Shown here piece after piece: positions 58,518 through 64,000 of a stretch of DNA of 64,000 nucleotides (position 1 is the stretch's first letter; the number at the start of each line of letters is the position of its first letter). The notes beneath the pieces were generated by a model. It was not told the DNA's origin, did not search any database, and saw nothing but the letters and a program-made list of their open reading frames with translations. The stretch comes from Planctomycetota bacterium. GTDB lineage: Bacteria > Planctomycetota > B15-G4 > SIAN01. The translations under genes were made by a program, and so were the position numbers. The DNA is taken from NCBI GenBank assembly GCA_016795285.1, contig JAEUIC010000037.1, positions 1 to 64,000 of the forward strand, in the 5' to 3' direction.

Positions 58518-59534
58518 ATGAGCCCGACCCCCTCGCCGCTCCGCGTCGAACGGCGCCTCGTCGACAGCGCGCTGCTCCGCGGCAATCCGCAAGGCGATCC
58601 CGCGCAGCGCGAGCTGCAGGTCGTGCTGCCGCCCGGCTACGACGACGACGCGCGCCGCTATCCGGTCCTCTGGCTGCTCGCCGGCTTCACCGGCTTCGGC
58701 GCGACGCTGCTCGCGCGCGGCTGGCGCGAGGAGGCGATCGACCAGCGCCTCGCGCGCCTCTTCGCGCACGGCTGTCCGCCCGCGATCATCGCGCTGCCCG
58801 ACTGCTGCACGCGGCTCGGCGGCTCGCAGTACGTCGACTCGAGCGCGCTCGGTCCCTACGCCTCGCACGTCGTCGACGAGCTCGTGCCCTACGTCGACGC
58901 GCAGTTCAAGACGTTGCGCGAGCCGGGCGCGCGCGCCATCGCCGGCAAGTCGAGCGGCGGCTTCGGCGCGCTCCACCTCGCGCTCGAGCGGCCGGGGACG
59001 TTCGGCGCGCTCGCCTGCCACAGCGGCGACCTCGGCTTCGAGCTCTGCTACGCGCACGACTTCCCCGCCTGCGCCAATGCGCTCGGTCGCGCGGGCGGCG
59101 TCGCGCCGTTCCTCGCCGCCTTCTTCGCCAAGCGCAAGGCGGGCAGCGACGAGTTCGCCGCGCTCTCGACGCTCGCGATGGCGGCGGCCTATTCGCCGCG
59201 CGCCGACCACACGGACGGCTTCGAGCTGCCGTTCGACGTCGCCACCTGCGAGCTGCGCCCCGCCGTCTTCGCCCGCTGGCTCGCCTTCGATCCGCTGCGC
59301 CGCATCGCGAGCGGCGCCGCGACGCTGCGCACGTTGCGGGCGCTCTACGTCGATTGCGGGAGCCGCGACGAGTACCACCTCCACTTCGGCGCGCGCCGCT
59401 TCGCGCGCGAGTGCGCCGCGCACGGCATCGCGCTGCACCACGAGGAGTTCGACGACGGCCACCGCGGCACGAGCTGGCGCTACGACCACTCGCTCCCGCT
59501 GCTGCTGAACGCGTTGGCGCCGGCCTCCGCATGA
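58518..59534 (+). CDS. Alpha/beta-hydrolase esterase (esterase D / Fes-like)
   Basis: About 338 residues. Esterase-D-like fold: ELQVVLPPGYDDDARRYPVLWLLAGFTGFG near the N-terminus, the nucleophile elbow GKSSGGFGAL (Ser), and FDDGHRGTSWRYDHSLPLLL at the end with the catalytic His; the Asp is probably in YVDCGSRDEYHL. This is the S-formylglutathione hydrolase/Fes/putative esterase family (PF00756), which cleaves esters of varied acyl groups. No signal peptide is seen. The ATG of the next gene overlaps its stop (59531-59534), tying it to the histidine kinase operon. Confidence 0.87.
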   Translation: MSPTPSPLRVERRLVDSALLRGNPQGDPAQRELQVVLPPGYDDDARRYPVLWLLAGFTGFGATLLARGWREEAIDQRLARLFAHGCPPAIIALPDCCTRLGGSQYVDSSALGPYASHVVDELVPYVDAQFKTLREPGARAIAGKSSGGFGALHLALERPGTFGALACHSGDLGFELCYAHDFPACANALGRAGGVAPFLAAFFAKRKAGSDEFAALSTLAMAAAYSPRADHTDGFELPFDVATCELRPAVFARWLAFDPLRRIASGAATLRTLRALYVDCGSRDEYHLHFGARRFARECAAHGIALHHEEFDDGHRGTSWRYDHSLPLLLNALAPASA

Positions 59535-61534
59535 GACGCGCGCCGGCGCGGGCGGCGGTGCTGCTGGTCGCGGTCGTCGCGCTCGGCCTGCTGGTGACGC
59601 AGCTGTCGGCGCGCTTCGCCGGCGCCGACCTGCCGCCGCTCGACCGCTCGACCCTCGAGCTGCTGGCCGGCGTCTCGCCGCTCGATCGCCTCGAGTGGAC
59701 GCTCCTCGCGCTGCTGGCGGGCGCGCGGCTCCTGCGCGCCCTGCTGCCGCGCCGCCGCCTCCTCGAGCCGCTGCTCGACCTGCCGCTGCTGGCGCTGCTG
59801 ACCGCCACGGCGGGCGGCTCGCTCGCGCCGCTCGATCCGGCGCTGCCGCTCACCTACCTCGCCGCGCTCGCGCTGCTGCGCGGCACCGAGAGCGGCGCCG
59901 CGACGCCGCGCCGTCTCGCCCTCGAGCTCCTGCTCGGCGGACTCGCTGGCCACCTCGTGGTGCAGCGCCACGAGCGGGCGCTGCTCGACGCCGACCTCGC
60001 GCGCGTGACCGCCGCCGCCGACGAAGCGGCCGCCGAGCTGCAGCGCGACGGCAGCGGCGCGCTCGCCACCGTCGCCGAGAGCCTCGCCGCGCTCGATCCG
60101 CGCGAGGAGCTCGCGCCGTTGCACGCCGCGCTGGTCGAGCGCGACCTCGCGCTGCAGCGCTTCCTCGCCACGCTGGCCGCCGACGCCGGCCGTGCCGCGC
60201 CGGCGCTCGCCGCGGCGCGATTCGCGCTGCAGGTGGCCGAGGAGCGCGCGACCGATCGCTGGTTCGCCGCGCGCGAGACGCTGCGCGCCGCGCTCGAAGG
60301 CAGCGGCGTCGCGGAGAGCGGCAGCGCTGCGCGCGTGGCAGCGCTCGAGTCGCTCGACCTGCTGCGCGAGAGCGGCGCCAACCTGCGCCAGGAGCTGCTC
60401 GCGCGCGCCGACGCGCTCGCCCACGCGCTCGAGCGGCGCGACCAGCACGCCGCGGACCACGCCGAGTTCCTCGCCGACTCGCGCTGGCGGCGCGTCGCGC
60501 TGCTGGTCGCGTTGCTGGCGTGCGCCGCCGTCATCGTGCTGCTGCGCCAGCGGATGGAGGCGGCGGTGCGCGACGCGGAGGAGCGGCGCGCGCAGCGCGA
60601 GATCGAGCTCGCCGCCGCCGAGAAGGAGCACTGGATCGCGGTGACCGCCGGGCTCACCCACGGGCTCGGCAACGACATCGTCGCCTACGACGCGTGGCTC
60701 GCCGAGGCGGGCCGCGCGCTGGCCGCGACGCCGCCGCTCCTGGCGCGCGCGCAGGAGCGCATCGGCGCAGTCGCCGCCAGCAATCGCGGCCGCCTCGCCT
60801 TCCTCCAGTTCCTCGACGCGTTGGCGCGCCAACGGCAGATCGCGGCGGGCGACGCGCCGCCGCTGCCCTTCGAGCCGATCGCGCTGCCGGAGCTCTTGGT
60901 GCAGGCGCGCCGCAAGGTGGCGGAGGTCGAGTCGGCCGACCTGCCGCCGGCCGGCAGCGACCCCGCCGTCGATCGCCGCCGCCGCCTGTTGACCGAGCTG
61001 CCGCTCGAGATCGAGATCGTCACGCCGCGCGCGGCGACGCTGCGGCGCGGCCAGCGCGGCGCGGTCGAGTTCTTCGCCTACGAGCTGCTGAAGAACGCGC
61101 TGCGCAGCGCGACCGGCCGCACGCCGCTCCACGCGCGGCTCGACTGGCGCGACGGCGTGCTCACGCTCGCGCTCGAGAACGACGTCGAGGTCGACGAGCG
61201 CCCGCGCGGCGACGGGACCGCCGAGCGCTGCGTCCGTTGCGGCGCGGCCGGCCCGCTGCTCTCCGTCCGGCGCCGCCGCGATGCGCCGCCCGCCTGCGCG
61301 ACCTGCTTCCCCGCCGCCTTCGGCGAGCTGCTCGAGCAGAGCTTCGCGCCCGGCAAGGGGGCCGGCACCGGGCTCGGCCTCTTCCTGATCCGCTACTTTC
61401 TCGCCACCTTCTGGAACGGCACGCTGACCGCGCAGGTGGTCGCCGCCGCTCCGCCGCGCGTCGCCTTCACCCTCGCCCTCCCCGACCCCGATCCCCCCGA
61501 TGGCCCACCCGTTCCGCCTCCTCTTCGTCGATGA
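59531..61534 (+). CDS. Membrane sensor histidine kinase with zinc-ribbon-like insert
   Basis: About 667 residues. Hydrophobic spans at the N-terminus (about 8-24, and weaker ones up to 140), an Ala-rich helical periplasmic region, then a span at about 322-338. A cytoplasmic kinase follows: phospho-acceptor region VTAGLTHGLGND (His377), N box EFFAYELLKNAL (Asn522), and G box PGKGAGTGLGLFLIRYF. In the ATP-lid position, between the N and G boxes, sits a C-x2-C (567, 570) and C-x2-C (589, 592) pair, a zinc-ribbon-like insert not usual in this family. The G1 box is hard to place. The downstream response regulator overlaps by 35 bases and is its likely partner. Confidence 0.87.
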   Translation: MRRAPARAAVLLVAVVALGLLVTQLSARFAGADLPPLDRSTLELLAGVSPLDRLEWTLLALLAGARLLRALLPRRRLLEPLLDLPLLALLTATAGGSLAPLDPALPLTYLAALALLRGTESGAATPRRLALELLLGGLAGHLVVQRHERALLDADLARVTAAADEAAAELQRDGSGALATVAESLAALDPREELAPLHAALVERDLALQRFLATLAADAGRAAPALAAARFALQVAEERATDRWFAARETLRAALEGSGVAESGSAARVAALESLDLLRESGANLRQELLARADALAHALERRDQHAADHAEFLADSRWRRVALLVALLACAAVIVLLRQRMEAAVRDAEERRAQREIELAAAEKEHWIAVTAGLTHGLGNDIVAYDAWLAEAGRALAATPPLLARAQERIGAVAASNRGRLAFLQFLDALARQRQIAAGDAPPLPFEPIALPELLVQARRKVAEVESADLPPAGSDPAVDRRRRLLTELPLEIEIVTPRAATLRRGQRGAVEFFAYELLKNALRSATGRTPLHARLDWRDGVLTLALENDVEVDERPRGDGTAERCVRCGAAGPLLSVRRRRDAPPACATCFPAAFGELLEQSFAPGKGAGTGLGLFLIRYFLATFWNGTLTAQVVAAAPPRVAFTLALPDPDPPDGPPVPPPLRR

Positions 61535-63119
61535 CCGGCGCGGTGCGCAGGAGGGCTTCCTCGCCGAGGTCGCCCGCCCGCTCGGCGCCGACGTCGAGGT
61601 CGAGCTCGCCGCCTCGCTCGAAGGGGTGGAGCAGCGCATCGCGCGCGGCGAACTCTTCGACGTGGTGGTGAGCGATCTCTCGTTCGAGCAGGTGGGCGGC
61701 GGCCCGAAGGATGGCCTGCTGATCCTCGCCGCCGCGCGCCGCGCCTGGCCCGAGGCGGAGCTCCTGCTGCATACCGCCTTCGCCGGTTCGCTCGGCTTCG
61801 ACGACGGCCTCGAGCTGGCGCGCCACGGTCTCGCCGCCGCGAGCATCCTGCGCAAGGCGGCCGACGACTCGCCGAGCGCCGGCTGGGCGCGCTTGCGCGA
61901 ACGCATCGCCGGGCTGCGCCAAGCGCGCCAGAGCGCCGCCGAGCCGCGCGGCGAACTCCTGCGCGAGCAGACCTTCCGCCGCCGCCGCGACCTCGCCGCC
62001 ACGCTGCGCGAGCTCGCCGACGGCGAGGTCGCGAAGCTCACCGTCGCGCTGCACGCCGATCCGGAGAGCTGCCGCCACGGGATGATCGGCCGCAGCTTCG
62101 CGCTGCGCGACCGCCTCGACGCACTCGAACGGATCGCGCGGCTGCAGCGGAGCGCGCTGGTGGTCGGCGAGACCGGCACCGGCAAGGAGCTCGCCGCGCG
62201 CGCGCTGCACGCCGCGTCGCCGCGCCGCACGAAGCCGTTCGTGAAGAGCGACCTCGCCGCGCTGCCGGCCGAGCTGGTCGCCGCCGAGCTCTTCGGCCAC
62301 GAGCGCGGCGCCTACACGGGCGCCGATCGCCGCCGCCGCGGCCTCTTCGCCGAAGCGGACGGCGGCACGCTCTTCCTCGACGAGATCGGCAACCTCGCGC
62401 CCGAGTTGCAGCCGCTGCTGCTGCGCGTCCTGCAGGAGCGCACCTTCCGGCCGGTCGGCGGCGAGCGCGACGTCACCGTCGACGTCTTCGTGATCGCCGC
62501 CACCAACGCCGACCTCGAGCAGCAGGTCGCCGCCGGCCGCTTCCGCGCCGACCTGCTCGAACGGCTCGCCGTCCACCGCCTCGAGCTGCCGCCGTTGCGC
62601 GAGCGGCGCGAGGACATCCCGCTGCTCGCCGTCACCGCGCTGGCCGCGCTGCGCGAGCGCTACCAGGCGACCGGTTTCGCCCGCTTCGACGCCGCCGCGC
62701 TCGAGCTGCTGGCGCGCGAGGCGTGGCCGCGCAACGTGCGGCAGCTCGAGAACGCGCTCGAGCGCCTCTTCGTCGAGTTCGATCCGGCGACGCCGCGCGT
62801 CACCGCCGACCACGTGCAGCGCATCCTGCCGGCGCGAACGGCCGGCAGCGCCGCCGGCCACGCCGCGGTGAAGCCGCTCGCGCAGCGGGTGCTCGACGGC
62901 GAGGAGCGCGCGACGCTGCGCGAGCTCGAGAAGCGCCATGGCCGCGACGCGGTCGGCGAGGTGATCGAGCAGTGCTTCCTCGCCTTCGCGGGTCCGCCCG
63001 ACGACGAACAGACCGCCCGCCTCTTCGACGGCATGAAGGCGAACACCTGGCGGCAGTTCGCGTGGCAGCGCGGCTACACGTGGGAGAAGGTGCGGCGCGG
63101 CGAAGGCGGCAAGGCATGA
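61500..63119 (+). CDS. Sigma-54-dependent response regulator
   Basis: About 539 residues. The receiver domain has Asp11/Asp12 (FVDDRR), phospho-acceptor Asp59 (VVVSDL), Thr92 and Lys119. The AAA+ domain has Walker A GETGTGKE (223-230), the sigma-54 loop GAYTGA (270-275, Tyr in place of the usual Phe), Walker B LFLDE (291-295) and WPRNVRQLEN. After about residue 445 the tail is helical, but it does not read as a Fis-type helix-turn-helix (FDGMKANTWRQFAWQRGYTW). It should activate sigma-54 promoters when phosphorylated by the adjacent kinase, with which it overlaps by 35 bases. Confidence 0.92.
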   Translation: MAHPFRLLFVDDRRGAQEGFLAEVARPLGADVEVELAASLEGVEQRIARGELFDVVVSDLSFEQVGGGPKDGLLILAAARRAWPEAELLLHTAFAGSLGFDDGLELARHGLAAASILRKAADDSPSAGWARLRERIAGLRQARQSAAEPRGELLREQTFRRRRDLAATLRELADGEVAKLTVALHADPESCRHGMIGRSFALRDRLDALERIARLQRSALVVGETGTGKELAARALHAASPRRTKPFVKSDLAALPAELVAAELFGHERGAYTGADRRRRGLFAEADGGTLFLDEIGNLAPELQPLLLRVLQERTFRPVGGERDVTVDVFVIAATNADLEQQVAAGRFRADLLERLAVHRLELPPLRERREDIPLLAVTALAALRERYQATGFARFDAAALELLAREAWPRNVRQLENALERLFVEFDPATPRVTADHVQRILPARTAGSAAGHAAVKPLAQRVLDGEERATLRELEKRHGRDAVGEVIEQCFLAFAGPPDDEQTARLFDGMKANTWRQFAWQRGYTWEKVRRGEGGKA

Positions 63120-64000
63120 GCCGCGGCGGCCGTGCCGGCGCGCTGCTCGCGGCGCTCTGCTTCGCAACCACCGGCGAGCCGCCGCCCGCGCCCGAGCGGC
63201 TCCTGCTCGAACGCAAACTCGAGGTGCAGCAGGTCTTCACGCGCACGCCGCTCACCGAGGCGCTCCTCGACCGGCTCGCGGAGGAGGAGGCGACGATCGC
63301 GCGCTGCCGCGCGGCGGGCGACGCGGAGCAGGAGCTCGCGGCGCTGACGCGGGCCGCGCAGTCGCTCGACGGTCGCGAAGAGCAGCCGTGGCGGGCGCTG
63401 CGCGGCGCGCTGGTCGCCCGCCCGGAACGCCACCTCGTCGACGCCGCGGGTCGGCTCTCGGTTCGCTTCGAATGGCTCTTCCCGCCCGACCCGCTGCCGA
63501 CCGAGCCGTGCACGCTGCGGCTCGAGCTGGCGAGCGCGGCGCCGCTCGCGCTCGGCGCGCCGCCGCAGCGGATCGCGCTGCTGGCCGAACGGGCGCACGA
63601 GCGGCTCTCCGCCACGACGCCGCCCGCTCCGCTCGAAGGCGAGATCGACCTCGCGCGCACCGGCTCGTTCGTCCTGCTCGCGAGCGTGGTGACCGCCGAT
63701 GGCGTCCGCCATCCGCTCGACCACACGGCGCCGCTCGCGGTCACGGACGGGCTTGCCGCACGGGTCGCCGCACTCGAGGCGCGCCGCCGCGCGCTCGTCG
63801 ATGCGCGGCGGGACGCCACCTCGTCGCCCGCGACCGCAGGCTCCGCGCCTGCCCTCGCGCGTGCGCTCGAGGTCGCCGCGCTCCCCGCCGACCTCCTGGT
63901 GCGCATCACCGAGGGCGCGCGCACGCTGGCCGAGTCGCTGCTCGAGGTGGAACTCGCCCGCGCGAGCGAGCTGCTCGATGCGGTCGAGCGCGGCGCGCCG
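63116..64000 (+). CDS. Secreted protein of unknown function (3' partial)
   Basis: At least 295 residues, running off the right edge. The ATG overlaps the stop of the response regulator (63116-63119). A short hydrophobic N-terminus (AGALLAALCFATTG) suggests export. The rest alternates helices and beta-strands (LSVRFEWLFPPDPLP, GSFVLLASVVTADGV) and then turns into long Ala/Leu/Arg helices. No family is recognised. It is probably an effector or sensor partner of the two-component pair. Confidence 0.75.
   Translation, partial: MSRGGRAGALLAALCFATTGEPPPAPERLLLERKLEVQQVFTRTPLTEALLDRLAEEEATIARCRAAGDAEQELAALTRAAQSLDGREEQPWRALRGALVARPERHLVDAAGRLSVRFEWLFPPDPLPTEPCTLRLELASAAPLALGAPPQRIALLAERAHERLSATTPPAPLEGEIDLARTGSFVLLASVVTADGVRHPLDHTAPLAVTDGLAARVAALEARRRALVDARRDATSSPATAGSAPALARALEVAALPADLLVRITEGARTLAESLLEVELARASELLDAVERGAP

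Overview
The window is very GC-rich DNA (above 70% by eye) that is almost entirely coding, on both strands. The gene content points to Planctomycetota or a near relative: Ser/Thr kinases with TPR tails, many secreted FG-GAP beta-propeller proteins, an ASPIC/UnbV protein, sulfatase-fold enzymes, a redoxin/cytochrome/copper-monooxygenase fusion, pilin-like clusters and complex sigma-54 regulators. This is an inference from families; there is no rRNA in the window, and Acidobacteriota or another high-GC phylum is not excluded. It reads as chromosome: no insertion sequence, phage, integrase or CRISPR array was seen. Layout: 1-2504 is the end of a membrane Ser/Thr kinase. 2517-12238 carries cell-surface genes (sulfatase-like hydrolase, redoxin/monooxygenase fusion, ASPIC/UnbV propeller, HEAT protein, FG-GAP protein, TIM-barrel protein). 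12222-16695 has a Nudix hydrolase, an apparently exported methyltransferase coupled to a zinc-ribbon protein, and a sulfatase-like lipoprotein. 16770-22500 has a Gly-rich secreted protein, an L-rhamnose-isomerase-like enzyme, an M23 peptidase-like protein and a DUF4382 lipoprotein. 22508-27397 is a 1629-residue kinase/TPR/GAF/sigma-54-activator fusion, followed by a secreted propeller protein, a B12-type radical SAM protein and an alginate-lyase-like protein. 32667-35317 is one FG-GAP gene broken in two by a 1-nt frameshift at a C7 tract. 35602-38990 is a four-gene pilin-like operon. 38971-43705 (minus) is a tight five-gene operon: lysine 2,3-aminomutase, two D-Ala-D-Ala-ligase-type ATP-grasp enzymes, a GNAT acetyltransferase and a Cys-cluster protein. 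44485-53233 holds a membrane phosphodiesterase, SppA, tRNA-Gly(GCC), a thiD pair and a Cys-rich PDZ protein. 53321-58195 (minus) groups purB, vanZ-like, RsbW-like, nadC and comEA-like genes with an unknown gene. 58518-64000 is an esterase, a histidine kinase with a zinc-ribbon-like insert, a sigma-54 response regulator and a partial secreted protein in one overlapping operon. The best candidate for an undescribed system is the kamA/ATP-grasp/GNAT operon, which looks like a route that makes beta-lysine and ligates or acetylates it. Coordinates marked as chosen starts rest on ribosome-binding sites, signal peptides or gene overlaps read by eye; residue numbers count from the chosen start.
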